A stretch of 64,000 nucleotides of DNA from Cupriavidus necator (GCA_022041995.1 CP074381.1:1674001-1738000), one strand, 5' to 3'; positions 29,832 to 38,948 are shown, counted from the stretch's first letter. A program made the numbers and translations. Notes: a model not told the origin generated them from the letters alone.

Positions 29832-30722
29832 ATGCACGACAACTTGCCACAGCGCTTGCGCTCACTCCTTTTCGTCCCCGCTGACAGTGACCGGAAGCTT
29901 GCGTCCTCGCTGAAGTCAGCAGCGGATGGACTAGTGTTCGATCTGGAAGATGCCATCCCGGAGCCAGGGAAGGAGGACGCACGGCGCAAGCTGGTTGGCT
30001 TTCTCGAACAGCATCGTGCCTCGATGCATCAGGCCTTGCTGGTGCGTGTCAACGGGCTGGCATCCGGCCACATCCTGCGCGACCTGGCCGCCGTGATCCC
30101 GCACCGGCCCAACGCGATCGTGCTGCCAAAGTGTCGTAGTGTCGATGATGTGCATCGCCTTTGTGACTTCCTCGCGGCCTTTGAATGTGCGCTTTTGGAG
30201 GAAAGTTGGGAGGTGTCCATCATCGCGATGGCGACCGAATCATCCGAAGGTGTCTTCGGATTATCGTCGTATCGCAACGCGCCGATGCGGCTGCGGGCGC
30301 TGATGTGGGGCGTGGACGATCTTGCGGCCGACCTTGGCGCATTCTCGTCGCATACCGGCAAGGAGCTGACCACGCCGTTTTCCGTGGCTCGTACCATGTG
30401 CCTGCTGGCGGCCGCCCAGGCGGGTATCGAAGCCATCGATGCGGTCAGCACGAACCTGATCGATCCGGCGAGGATCGGGGAAGAAGCTGCACAGGCAAAA
30501 CGAGACGGATTCTCGGCCAAAGCCGCGGCACATCCTTCTCAGATCGACGCCATCAACCAGGCTTTCATACCGCAGCAAGCGGAAATACGCTGGGCTAGTG
30601 AGGTGGTCGAGGCGTTTTCGCGGGTCGGCGCCTCTGGTGTTGCCAGATTGGGAAACGCAATGATAGATCGGCCACACCTTCGCCTCGCACATCGTATCTT
30701 GTGTCACATCGACGAGAGCTGA
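29832..30722 (+). CDS. HpcH/HpaI-CitE family lyase
   Basis: A 296-residue TIM-barrel lyase of the citrate lyase beta/malyl-CoA lyase family. The N-terminus LRSLLFVPADSDRKL and the motif DGLVFDLEDAIPEPGKEDAR, with the metal-binding acidic residues, are diagnostic. MWGVDDLAADLGAFS and GFSAKAAAHPSQIDAIN follow the family pattern. It probably cleaves or hydrolyses a short hydroxyacyl-CoA, but the substrate cannot be told. It sits between the GcvT-like gene and an orphan binding protein. Confidence 0.85.
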   Translation: MHDNLPQRLRSLLFVPADSDRKLASSLKSAADGLVFDLEDAIPEPGKEDARRKLVGFLEQHRASMHQALLVRVNGLASGHILRDLAAVIPHRPNAIVLPKCRSVDDVHRLCDFLAAFECALLEESWEVSIIAMATESSEGVFGLSSYRNAPMRLRALMWGVDDLAADLGAFSSHTGKELTTPFSVARTMCLLAAAQAGIEAIDAVSTNLIDPARIGEEAAQAKRDGFSAKAAAHPSQIDAINQAFIPQQAEIRWASEVVEAFSRVGASGVARLGNAMIDRPHLRLAHRILCHIDES

Positions 30723-30826
30723 GATTAGCTATTGTGCAAGGGTGTCGACGCGATGATGCTTCGCGCCTTGAGGTTGGCGCGCTATGTTGCCGTATCAAGC
30801 TTCGCCGTAGAAAAGGAGGAAAGTCA

Positions 30827-30922
30827 ATGATGACAAAGGAGATGGTAGGCACCCTCCTCACGGCATGCGTTGATTCTATTTGCATCCGTGATGGCTGTCG
30901 TCCATGCGGCCTGGAGGCGTAA
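30827..30922 (+). CDS. Possible small ORF with strong ribosome site
   Basis: AAGGAGGAAAG lies just before tandem ATGs at 30827 and 30830. The frame encodes only 31 residues with GTLLTACV and three further cysteines. A one-base shift near 30870 would join it to a hydrophobic stretch (ILFASVMAVVHAAWRR) in the adjacent frame, giving a small membrane protein of about 80 residues. Given how often single bases are missing in this window that is plausible, but no family was recognised. The rest of the 30723-31146 gap shows nothing else. Confidence 0.25.
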   Translation: MMTKEMVGTLLTACVDSICIRDGCRPCGLEA

Positions 30923-31146
30923 CAGGCTGATCCGGGATGCGCCGTTCCAGCGTCGGTTCAGAATCGCTGGCGCACTTGTGCAGGCAGGGGGACGCGTCGG
31001 CGGGGAACGGCATCGCAACAATCCACTTCGTCATATGGACCACACCACGGTTCTCGCGTCCGATCGACTTCGGTAAGACGGCGAGTCGTTGCACCGCCCA
31101 CTGCCCCTGCCTCTGCCACCATGGCAAAATAGAAGCCGCCATTCAG

Positions 31147-31194
31147 GGTGCTATCAGAATCGGTGCGGGGTCGGTTTCGGCCGCTGATAGCACC
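31147..31194. promoter_or_regulatory. Long inverted repeat before the orphan binding protein
   Basis: GGTGCTATCAG (31147-31157) and CTGATAGCACC (31184-31194) are perfect 11-bp arms separated by 26 bases, ending 25 bases before the ATG at 31220. This could be an operator with two half-sites or a stem-loop in the 5' leader. Confidence 0.45.
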
Positions 31195-31219
31195 GTCCCT
31201 TAGTCGCCGGAGTCGGCCA

Positions 31220-32368
31220 ATGATCCATTTTACTCGACGGCTGCTCGTTACGAGTCTGAGCGCCCTGTTGCTGTCCTTTGCTTGCGACCAGTCGTATGGG
31301 CAGCTGGTTGTCAAGATCGGTGTTTCCGTTCCGCTGACAGGGATCAATGCCGCCAACGGGAAGGACATAGAGAATGGTGTTCGTCTCGCTGTTGAAGAAG
31401 CCAACGCGCAGCGCATCAGGCTGGATGGCCGGGACGCCCGCTTCGAGCTTGATTCGGTGGACGACCAAAGTGACCCGCGCATCGGCGTTCAGGTGGCCCA
31501 GAAGCTGGTCGATGACGGGGTGGCTGTCGTTGTCGGGTATTACAACTCTGGCGTTGCGCTTCCGTCCTCGCTGATTTTTGCCCGCGCAGGCATCCCGGTC
31601 ATCCATCCGGCGGCAACCAATCCGGCTATCACGCATCAAGGTCTGAAGACGGTCTTCCGCATCATTGCGACCGATACGCAAAACTCCGGTACCGCTGGCA
31701 AGTACGCGGTCAATGTCATGAAGGGGCAGCGCATTGCCGTGATGGACGACCGGACCGCGTTCGGCCAGGGGGCAGTGGACGAGTTCAAGAAGGCCGTCAC
31801 CCGTGCCGGCGGAAGAATCGCGATCGCTGAGTACACCAACGACAAGGCGGTCGAGTTCAGCGCGCAGCTCACGAGCATCCGGGCCGCCAATGCCGACATC
31901 CTGTTCTTCGGCGGCCTGGACAACCAAGGGGCGCTCATCACGAAGCGGATGAGGGAACTCGGCATGCGCACTCAGTTCGTCGGAAGCGGTGGCATCGCCG
32001 ACAGTATCTTCCTGAACGTTGCCGGTCCCGCCGCGGATGGCGCGATGGCCTGGGAATACGGACGCCCTGTCGAAACGCTGCCACAAGGCAAGGCCTTCAT
32101 GCAGAAATTCAGGAAGCGCTTCGGCACCGACAGTCTCAGCTATGCGCCCTTCGCGTATGACGCCACGTGGGTGGCTATACACGCGATCAGGCAGGCGAAC
32201 TCTGCGACGTCGGCCGACTTCCTCGCGGCGCTGCGCGCAACGCAATACGAGGGTATCACCGGGAAGATTGCCTTCGATCCGAACGGCGACCTGAAGAATC
32301 CGACGTCGACGCTGTATCAGGTAAAAGCTGGCCGTTGGCTTCCGGTAACGACGATCGGGGCCGAATGA
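31220..32368 (+). CDS. Branched-chain amino acid/amide-type ABC binding protein (LivJ-like)
   Basis: Periplasmic type-1 binding protein, 382 residues, with a signal peptide of about 28 residues (MIHFTRRLLVTSLSALLLSF). Family segments are KIGVSVPLTGINAANGKDIE, DDQSDPRIGVQVAQKLVDDG and GYYNSGVALPSS. No livHMGF genes follow, so it is an orphan or works with a distant transporter. The start was chosen for GGAG at 31209 and the signal peptide. Confidence 0.88.
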   Translation: MIHFTRRLLVTSLSALLLSFACDQSYGQLVVKIGVSVPLTGINAANGKDIENGVRLAVEEANAQRIRLDGRDARFELDSVDDQSDPRIGVQVAQKLVDDGVAVVVGYYNSGVALPSSLIFARAGIPVIHPAATNPAITHQGLKTVFRIIATDTQNSGTAGKYAVNVMKGQRIAVMDDRTAFGQGAVDEFKKAVTRAGGRIAIAEYTNDKAVEFSAQLTSIRAANADILFFGGLDNQGALITKRMRELGMRTQFVGSGGIADSIFLNVAGPAADGAMAWEYGRPVETLPQGKAFMQKFRKRFGTDSLSYAPFAYDATWVAIHAIRQANSATSADFLAALRATQYEGITGKIAFDPNGDLKNPTSTLYQVKAGRWLPVTTIGAE

Positions 32369-32510
32369 CGTGCCGATGCTCGATTAACGTGACTTGGCGA
32401 CTCTTAAGCAACGCGTTTTCGGGCCCTGTCATCGCCCCTGTCATCGTTATTCCCGCCAGTCAACGGCAGCGCGAGTGTCACGCAGAGGCTGGATTGCTGG
32501 ACCAGCACGC

Positions 32511-32915
32511 TCACTTCACGGGCGTCAGAATCGGTGCGCCCTGGTTCTTGAGCAGGAACACAACAAATCTGGCCGGCTGTGTGGCACTGGCATTGCGCCC
32601 GACGGTATGGATGTCGTTGGTGCCCTCGTGGAAGGTATCCCCGGCCTTGAGTGTCACCTCCTTGCCACCCTTGACGGCCATGACAATGCTCCCCTCCAGC
32701 ACGTAGACAAAGGCGTGTGCATCATGCCGATGCACAGGGTCGACCGAACCGGGCGGATACTCGACGATGATCATCTGAACTTCCTTGCCCGGATACTCGG
32801 GCAACGGTTCCGTCCGCAGCGGGGTGACCTTCGCTTCCGGTGCGGCGACCGCCGGCTGCGCCGCCGTCAGGCACGACAGCATCAGCGCGGCCGCGAACGA
32901 CACGATTGGTTTCAT
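32511..32915 (-). CDS. Periplasmic cupin-domain protein
   Basis: A 134-residue protein with a signal peptide ending near AVAAPEAK, followed by a single cupin barrel. Motif 1 is PVHRHDAHAFVYVLEGSIVM (metal-binding His-X-His and Glu) and motif 2 is GDTFHEGTNDIHTVGR. The enzymatic function is unknown. ATG at 32915 has GGAG upstream. Its start lies five bases after the stop of the NmrA-like gene, so the two are probably cotranscribed. Confidence 0.82.
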   Translation of the reverse strand: MKPIVSFAAALMLSCLTAAQPAVAAPEAKVTPLRTEPLPEYPGKEVQMIIVEYPPGSVDPVHRHDAHAFVYVLEGSIVMAVKGGKEVTLKAGDTFHEGTNDIHTVGRNASATQPARFVVFLLKNQGAPILTPVK

Positions 32916-32919
32916 GGCA

Positions 32920-33672
32920 TTACTCCACATTGGCTTGCGAGAGCCACTGGTCGAGGCTGACGCGGCCGATCCGCGCGTCGCCGAGCGGTACCAGCGACAG
33001 TTTCTCGACGTGGCCGCCGTAATACAGGGCGTCGGGGTCCGTCACGACCGAGCGAGCGTCGCCTGCCGACTTCAGATAACGCGCAATGATCTCCGCGAAG
33101 GGGGCGCGGTCCGGGCCAGCAATATCGATGGTGCCGTTCCGCGGTGCTTCCAGCGCGACTTGCGCAAGGATTGCCGCGACGTCCTGCGCAGCGATCGGCT
33201 GAAACAGCCCATCGCCGATGCGCACGGTGGTGCCGTCCGTGCCGAAATCCGCAATACCGCCGAGGAACTCCATGAACTGTGTGGCGCGCACGATCGTGTA
33301 TGGCACGCCGGCCGCTTCTACAGCCTCTTCCTGGGCGACCTTGGCGGTGAAATAGGCGTTCCCCGGCATGCGGTCGGTGCCGACGATGGACAGCGCGACG
33401 TGATGGCGCACCCCAGCAGCGACCTCGGCCTTGCCGAGATTGCGCGCCGAGGTGCGGAAGAAATCGAGTACTGCCTGCGGTTCCCAGGATGGTGCGTTCG
33501 CCACATCCACCACGACGTCTGCGTCCACGAGTGCCTGGTTCAATCCTTCGCCGGTCACGCTGTTCACGCCGGTACGCGGAGAGGCCGCCACCGCTGTATG
33601 GCCTGCCGCGTTAAGCAGCGCGACAAGTTGCGAGCCGATCAGGCCGGAACCACCGATTACAACGATCTTCAT
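32920..33672 (-). CDS. NAD(P)-binding NmrA-like oxidoreductase
   Basis: A 250-residue atypical short-chain dehydrogenase with the dinucleotide motif MKIVVIGGSGLIGSQLVALL at the start and AYFTAKVAQEEAVEAAGVPY later. Proteins of this type are NAD(P)H-dependent reductases or redox sensors, and the substrate is unknown. The start at 33672 has GGAGA upstream. It is divergent from the MocR-type regulator, which probably controls it. Confidence 0.82.
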   Translation of the reverse strand: MKIVVIGGSGLIGSQLVALLNAAGHTAVAASPRTGVNSVTGEGLNQALVDADVVVDVANAPSWEPQAVLDFFRTSARNLGKAEVAAGVRHHVALSIVGTDRMPGNAYFTAKVAQEEAVEAAGVPYTIVRATQFMEFLGGIADFGTDGTTVRIGDGLFQPIAAQDVAAILAQVALEAPRNGTIDIAGPDRAPFAEIIARYLKSAGDARSVVTDPDALYYGGHVEKLSLVPLGDARIGRVSLDQWLSQANVE

Positions 33673-33867
33673 GGCAGGGTCTCCAGATGAGAGTGTTGAG
33701 TGCCCGGTGCGGGCGGGGGCCGTGGTTGCAGGTGCATGTCCCCGTCGCATCGTGTGGGATCATTGTGGAACAATCATGCCCTATGGATAAGGGCCAAGAA
33801 TTGTCGAAATGACTAGGCCAAGTCCAGTCTGCGTCCCATTGCCGCGCCCATTGGCCACGAGATCATC

Positions 33868-35385
33868 ATGACCGCACGCACTTCCCCCTTGGCCATCGAA
33901 ATCGATCGGCAGAACCGCTCGCCGATCTATATGCAGATTTGCGAGCGGTTCAGGACGGCCATCGCGGCCGGGCACCTGCGTCCCGGCGATCGCGTGCCTG
34001 CGCTGCGCGGCCTCGCCACGCAATTGAATACGGCCCGGGGCACGGTCGAGATGGCCTATACCATCCTTGTCGATGAAGGGTATCTGCAGATGCGCGGTGC
34101 GGCCGGTACATTCGTCTCAGCTTCATTGCCGGCAGCGGTGACCCGTTCGGCACGTGGACGGGATCGGGAGGACCAGCACGCCACGGCGCAGCGCGCACCC
34201 ATGGCGTCCGATGCATCGCGCAGTCGCCAGTCGGCACCGCGTCAGCTCCCAATCGCGGTCGCAATGAGCGGGGAGCCGAAGCCTTTACAACCAGGGCTGC
34301 CGGCACTCGACGCGTTTCCGCGCAAGCTCTGGAACCGGCTCGTTTCGCGTTGTGCGCGCAGCGGGGAACGCGCGATGCTCGCCTACCCGGACCCCGTTGG
34401 TTATCGGGCGTTGCGCGAACACATCGCCACCTATCTTGGCTTGTCGCGGGGCGTGGCGTGCCTGCCTGATCAGGTGTTCATTACCGCTGGTTACCGCGCG
34501 GCGCTGGAACTTGTATTGCGCAGTCTTGCGAGCCCCAGCGATCGCATGTGGTTCGAAGACCCCGGCTATCTGCTCGCGCGCGGCTTTCTGGCCGAAGCCG
34601 GAGTCCAGCTCGTACCGGTGCCGGTAGATAGCGAAGGCATCGATGTCGGGCGCGGCATCGCGCTGGACCCGCAGGCGCGCTTCGCACTGGTGACGCCGTC
34701 GCATCAGGCCCCGCTCGGGCACACATTGTCGCTCGCCAGGCGCATGGCGCTGCTGGATTGGGCAGGGAAGGGGTCTCGCTGGATCATCGAAGACGACTAC
34801 GACAGCGAATTCCGTTATGTGGGCCGGCCTCTGCCGGCTTTGAAAAGCCTCGATCAGAACGATAGCGTGATCTATTGCGGCACCTTCAGCAAGGTGATGT
34901 TTCCCGGACTGCGGCTGGCGTATGCCGTGGTGCCGGAGCGCGCTGTTGAACGCGTGGGGCGCGTGGCATGCAGCATGAATGCCGGCTCTCCGATGCTATT
35001 GCAGGCGGCGGTGGCAGACTTTATCGAACAGGGGCATTTTGCGCGGCACGTAAAGCGGATGCGTGCGTTGTACGGACAGCGACGCATGCTGATTGCGCAG
35101 GCGCTGGACCAGGCGTTCGGGGAGCGCATGATTGTCGCTTTGCCGCACGGCGGAATCCAGTTTGCGGTCCAGTTTGCCGAAGGCCCTGATGGCCCCGTCG
35201 ACGACGTGGCCTTTGCCTCGCGCGCACGCGCCGCGGGGCTTGCTGTGCTGCCACTGTCGATCTGGTACGCGAGCGGGCGCACGCGGCGCACGCCACGTGG
35301 CCTGGTAATGGGCTTCGCGAACGTCACCGATGCGAGGGAAGCGTCTCGCCTCGCGCGAACGTTGCGCGGATGCCTCGACGGCTAG
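33868..35385 (+). CDS. MocR-type regulator (GntR HTH fused to aminotransferase fold)
   Basis: A 505-residue PLP-dependent transcription factor. A winged GntR HTH occupies about residues 10-80 (PIYMQICERFRTAIAAGHLR; LATQLNTARGTVEMAYTILV). After a variable linker comes a fold-type-I aminotransferase domain with AYPDPVGYRALREHIATYLG, WIIEDDYDSEFRYVG and the PLP-lysine region YCGTFSKVMFPGLRLAY. It is divergent from the NmrA-like/cupin pair, a typical MocR arrangement. Confidence 0.9.
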   Translation: MTARTSPLAIEIDRQNRSPIYMQICERFRTAIAAGHLRPGDRVPALRGLATQLNTARGTVEMAYTILVDEGYLQMRGAAGTFVSASLPAAVTRSARGRDREDQHATAQRAPMASDASRSRQSAPRQLPIAVAMSGEPKPLQPGLPALDAFPRKLWNRLVSRCARSGERAMLAYPDPVGYRALREHIATYLGLSRGVACLPDQVFITAGYRAALELVLRSLASPSDRMWFEDPGYLLARGFLAEAGVQLVPVPVDSEGIDVGRGIALDPQARFALVTPSHQAPLGHTLSLARRMALLDWAGKGSRWIIEDDYDSEFRYVGRPLPALKSLDQNDSVIYCGTFSKVMFPGLRLAYAVVPERAVERVGRVACSMNAGSPMLLQAAVADFIEQGHFARHVKRMRALYGQRRMLIAQALDQAFGERMIVALPHGGIQFAVQFAEGPDGPVDDVAFASRARAAGLAVLPLSIWYASGRTRRTPRGLVMGFANVTDAREASRLARTLRGCLDG

Positions 35386-35411
35386 GCCGGCGCCGGGCTG
35401 AAGAAGCGCTC

Positions 35412-35660
35412 GTGAAGGAAGTCTGCGCGGAACGGCCGGGGAGTGATCTCCAGATCATCGAGCAGAGCACCGGATATATTCCGCAAGGGCTGCTGACTGG
35501 CCATCTGGACATTGGCATGACGTTCGGCGGTACGCCCGAGCCAGGGTGAAGAGCGGATCGCGTGCTTGAAGAGCGGCTGCTGCTTGTTGGGCCGCCGGGC
35601 GAGCTGTCCGCGCCGGGGGGCAGTGGCCGGTTTACCGTTTCAATGCTGGAGGAGAAGGCA
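35412..35660 (+). pseudogene. Remnant of a LysR-type regulator effector domain
   Basis: The frame from 35412 reads VKEVCAERPGSDLQIIEQS and GYIPQGLLTGHLDIGMTFG, the pattern of the first part of a LysR effector domain. It then meets a TGA at 35547-35549, and in the same frame after it RVLEERLLLVGPPGEL continues the pattern. The HTH part and the C-terminal half are absent. The stretch to 35799 holds nothing else recognisable. Confidence 0.6.
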
Positions 35661-35799
35661 CGGGTATCCAGCGGTGAGGGGCCTGCTTCAGGTCAAATCC
35701 GGGGTAAAGGACTTGAGGAGGAGGCATCCAGCACATCGAAATGCGCCCGTGGATCGGGTAACGATCCGCAGGCGCCTCCGGCAGATTGCTCCGCTTTGA

Positions 35800-36792
35800 T
35801 TACTCTGGCTGGATCGCCGCTTCCTTGACCACTTTGCCCCACTTGGCCAGGTCCGACTTGATCAGCGCCGCGTACTCCTGCGGCGTACCGCCTTGCACGT
35901 CGATGCCGGCCGTTTCCAGCTTGGCGCGCACTTCAGGCAGCTTCAGCACCGCGTTGATCTCGGTGTTGAGCTTCGCCACGACCTCCTTCGGCGTGTTCGC
36001 CGGCGCCAGGAAGCCGCCGTTGGTGTTGGCGTCGTAACCCTTGAGGCCTTGTTCTTCGGCGGTGGGTGCATTGGGCAATGTCTTGGATCGCTTGCGTGTA
36101 GACACCGCTAGCGCGCGCACATTGCCCGACTTCACCTGTTCCTGAATGGCGCTGATCGTGTCGATGTAGAGCACGGTACGTCCGGCGATGAGGTCGGGAT
36201 GCGCTGCGGACGACCCCTTGTAGGGCACCAGCAATACCGGCGCGCCGCTGACCATGCGGAACATCTCGGCGGCCATTTCCTGCGCACTGCCGCGGCCTGA
36301 CGTGGCCACCTTGGCCTCGGCGGGGTTGGCCTTCATCCAAGTCACCAGTTCGGGCACGGTCTTGACCGGCAGCTTGGGATAGGCCGCGAACACCAACGGA
36401 ATCTCGTGCGTATATACGATAGGCTCGAAGCTCTTTTCCGGATCCCAGCTCAGGTTCTTGAACAGGAACTTGTTGATGTTATGGCTGCCGCCGACGATGC
36501 CGATTGTATAACCATCGGGCCTGGCGTTGGCCAGCACGGCGGTGCCCAGGTTGTTAGATGCGCCCGGGCGATTCTCGACGATAAACGGCTGGCCGAGCTT
36601 GACCGATAGTTTTTCGGCTACCACACGGGCGATGAGGTCGATGCCGCCGCCCGCCGGTGCTGGCACAATGATCGTGACGGGGCGGGTGGGGTAGTTGCCT
36701 TGGGCCGAGGCCATGGCGGGCACCACCATCATGGCGGCGCAGGCAGTCATCGCGCCAATCAGGGTCGTGAGCGTTCGGGAGGGGATTTGCAT
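35800..36792 (-). CDS. Bug-type tripartite tricarboxylate receptor
   Basis: Periplasmic solute receptor of the TctC/Bug family, 330 residues, with a signal peptide ending near AMASAQG. Family features are NYPTRPVTIIVPAPAGGGID, GQPFIVENRPGASNNLG and SGRGSAQEMAAEMFRMVSG. No tctA or tctB genes are present, which is usual for Bug proteins in Burkholderiales. The adjacent dehydrogenase genes suggest an organic-acid ligand. Confidence 0.9.
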   Translation of the reverse strand: MQIPSRTLTTLIGAMTACAAMMVVPAMASAQGNYPTRPVTIIVPAPAGGGIDLIARVVAEKLSVKLGQPFIVENRPGASNNLGTAVLANARPDGYTIGIVGGSHNINKFLFKNLSWDPEKSFEPIVYTHEIPLVFAAYPKLPVKTVPELVTWMKANPAEAKVATSGRGSAQEMAAEMFRMVSGAPVLLVPYKGSSAAHPDLIAGRTVLYIDTISAIQEQVKSGNVRALAVSTRKRSKTLPNAPTAEEQGLKGYDANTNGGFLAPANTPKEVVAKLNTEINAVLKLPEVRAKLETAGIDVQGGTPQEYAALIKSDLAKWGKVVKEAAIQPE

Positions 36793-36889
36793 GGTGTGTC
36801 TCCATCTGGATGCTGGTTAACTTGGGTCAACTCTGTGGGCGTCCCACGGATGCGAAGCCGTGGTGGCGCGGTAATTGGTACGTTCTGTA

Positions 36890-37660
36890 TCAGCCGCGGC
36901 CGACGAACGGCATGGCGCTGGCCATGACGGTCATATTGAGCACGTTGGCGTCCAGCGGCAGCGACGCCATATGGCGCACGGCATTGGCCACGTGGTTGGC
37001 ATCCATCATCGGCTCTGCCGCCGTGGTGCCATTGGCCTGCAGCACGCCGCGCGTCATGCGTTCGGACAACTCGGTGAGCGCATTGCCGATATCCACCTGG
37101 CCGGCAGCGATATGGAAGGCGCGGCCATCAAGCGCCAGCGCCTTGGTCAGGCCTGTGACAGCGTGCTTGCTGGCTGTGTACGGCGCGGTGAACGGGCGCG
37201 GCGTGTGGGCCGAGACCGAGCCGTTGTTGATGATGCGTCCGCCTTGCGGCGACTGACGGCGCATCAGCGCGAACGCGGCGCGCGCACACAAAAATACGCC
37301 GGTGACGTTGGTGTTAATGACGTTGAACCATTTGTCCAGCGGCAACTCGTCCATCGGCACCGCTGGCGCGTTCACACCCGCGTTGTTGAACAGCAGGTCG
37401 AGCCGGCCGAACTCGCGCTCGATGCTGTCGAACAGCGCCTGCACGCTCGCGGGATCGGTCACGTCGGTCGGCACGGCCAGCGCCGTCCTGCCACGCGCGG
37501 CGGCGTCGGCCACCAGCGTCTGCAGCGGATCGGCACGCCGGCCGGCCAGCACCACCGTCCAACCATCTTCCAGCAGAGCCAGGGCGGTCAGACGGCCGAC
37601 GCCACTGCCGGCGCCCGTCACCAGCGCGATTTTTCGGGATAGGTTCAACATTGTCTCCAT
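36890..37660 (-). CDS. SDR-family oxidoreductase
   Basis: Classical short-chain dehydrogenase/reductase, 256 residues. It has the cofactor motif [19 protein letters not shown], the structural LLFNNAGVN, and the catalytic Ser plus YTASK ([22 protein letters not shown] region). It is probably NAD(P)-dependent with an unknown hydroxy-acid or alcohol substrate. It lies between a broken FAH hydrolase and a Bug receptor on the same strand. Confidence 0.88.
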   Translation of the reverse strand: METMLNLSRKIALVTGAGSGVGRLTALALLEDGWTVVLAGRRADPLQTLVADAAARGRTALAVPTDVTDPASVQALFDSIEREFGRLDLLFNNAGVNAPAVPMDELPLDKWFNVINTNVTGVFLCARAAFALMRRQSPQGGRIINNGSVSAHTPRPFTAPYTASKHAVTGLTKALALDGRAFHIAAGQVDIGNALTELSERMTRGVLQANGTTAAEPMMDANHVANAVRHMASLPLDANVLNMTVMASAMPFVGRG

Positions 37661-37679
37661 GAAGTGGTTGTGTCAGGTG

Positions 37680-37879
37680 CTATGCCTGGGTGACCGTCAG
37701 CATGATCTCGCCGATGCCGGCCACGCCTGCGTGGATCACGTCGCCCGGTTCCAATGGCGCGACGCCCGCCGGCGATAGTTGCCGCCGATGCAGAAAACGC
37801 GACGGATCGGGAAATACGCAGTGCTATGCGCCACGGGCAACGCGCTTGGCGCTGGCGGCGGCATGACGAAATCCATCAT
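37680..37879 (-). pseudogene. FAH-family hydrolase with large internal deletion
   Basis: Reading from ATG at 37879, the frame gives a normal fumarylacetoacetate/fumarylpyruvate hydrolase N-terminus (PPPAPSALPVAHSTAYFP, then IRRVFCIGGNY). After about 34 codons it jumps, in another frame, to the family's C-terminus (SPAGVAPLEPGDVI, HAGVAGIGEIMLTV) and a stop at 37680-37682. About 170 codons of the catalytic core are missing, so the product cannot be functional. The intact ancestor would have fitted the flanking organic-acid operon. Confidence 0.7.
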
Positions 37880-37886
37880 GGCGAAC

Positions 37887-38846
37887 TCAGGTGGTCAGGC
37901 TCATTGTGGGGCGCTTGCCGGCCAGTGCTTCGGCCACGCTGCCCAGCACCATGCGCGCCATGGCACCGCGCGTTTCCCACGTGGCGCTCGCGCGGTGGGC
38001 TTGCAGCGTGGTGCGGTCCGACTGGCGCAGCGTCAGCGGCACGCGCGGTTCATCGACAAAGACGTCCAAGCCCGCGCCCGCAATGCTTCCGGCTTCAATG
38101 GCCGCAGCAAGGTCGGCCTCGTTGACCAGGCGGCCGCGCGCCACGTTGATCAGGAACCCGCGCGGGCCGAGCGCATCGAGCACGGCGGCATTGACGATGC
38201 CTTCGGCCTTGTCAGCGGCAGCGCAGAGCACCAGCGCATCGCTGTCGCGTGCCAGGTCGATCAAGTCGGCCACGAAGGTGTGCGTCACGTCGTCCATCGC
38301 GCGCATATCCGTATAGCAGATGGGGCAGCCAAACGCTGTAGCACGTGTGGCCACGGCACGGCCCACGCGGCCCATGCCCACGATTCCGACGCGCATGCCG
38401 CTGAAGCGGCGCGCGAGTGGAATAGCGGACGGCGACGGATGCATTTCCCACTGGCCGTCACGGACAAAACGGTCGCCCGCGCAGAGGTTTCGGCACGCCG
38501 CGATCAGCAGGCCGATGGCCAGATCGGCCACGTCCTCGGTCAGCGCACCCAACGTGGCGGTCACGGGCAGGTTGCGCTCGCGGCAATAAGCCAGGTCGAC
38601 GGCATCGGTGCCCACGCCGTTGACCGCCACCACCTTCAGCGCCGGCAGTTGTTCCAGCATCTCGCGGGAGATCCCGGTGTGACCGCCAGTGATGACGGCT
38701 TCGACAGACGGGCCATGCTGCTGCAGAAAGGCGACTTGGTCCTCGATCTCGAAGTACTTGTGCACCTGGTAACGGGCGGCCAGTTCTTCGTTCGCGGCAG
38801 GAATCAGGATGGGGTTCAGTTGCAGGATCTGAGGCGTCATATGCAT
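37887..38846 (-). CDS. D-2-hydroxyacid dehydrogenase
   Basis: A 319-residue NAD(P)-dependent dehydrogenase of the D-isomer-specific 2-hydroxyacid family, similar to glyoxylate/hydroxypyruvate reductases. It has the Rossmann motif MRVGIVGMGRVGRAVATRA, the catalytic arginine region LINVARGRLVNEADL, and Glu in GLDVFVDEPRVP. In the usual histidine position the text reads LQAHRASATWETR, giving the active His. It is divergent from the HTH-citrate synthase. Confidence 0.87.
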   Translation of the reverse strand: MHMTPQILQLNPILIPAANEELAARYQVHKYFEIEDQVAFLQQHGPSVEAVITGGHTGISREMLEQLPALKVVAVNGVGTDAVDLAYCRERNLPVTATLGALTEDVADLAIGLLIAACRNLCAGDRFVRDGQWEMHPSPSAIPLARRFSGMRVGIVGMGRVGRAVATRATAFGCPICYTDMRAMDDVTHTFVADLIDLARDSDALVLCAAADKAEGIVNAAVLDALGPRGFLINVARGRLVNEADLAAAIEAGSIAGAGLDVFVDEPRVPLTLRQSDRTTLQAHRASATWETRGAMARMVLGSVAEALAGKRPTMSLTT

Positions 38847-38884
38847 GGATGTGGTGGCTGAGTAGGTGGATGCATCGTAGGCAA

Positions 38885-38935
38885 TAGTTGATTAACTACG
38901 CAATCTTGATATATAAAATCAATATAAATTGACGG
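38885..38935. promoter_or_regulatory. AT-rich divergent operator/promoter
   Basis: A strikingly AT-rich patch between divergent genes, with TTGAT and ATCAA arms around ATATAAA near 38907-38923 and a near-palindrome AGTTGATTAACT just upstream. It is a good candidate for the operator of the HTH-citrate synthase protein. Confidence 0.45.
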
Positions 38936-38948
38936 AAGCGAGTAACGA

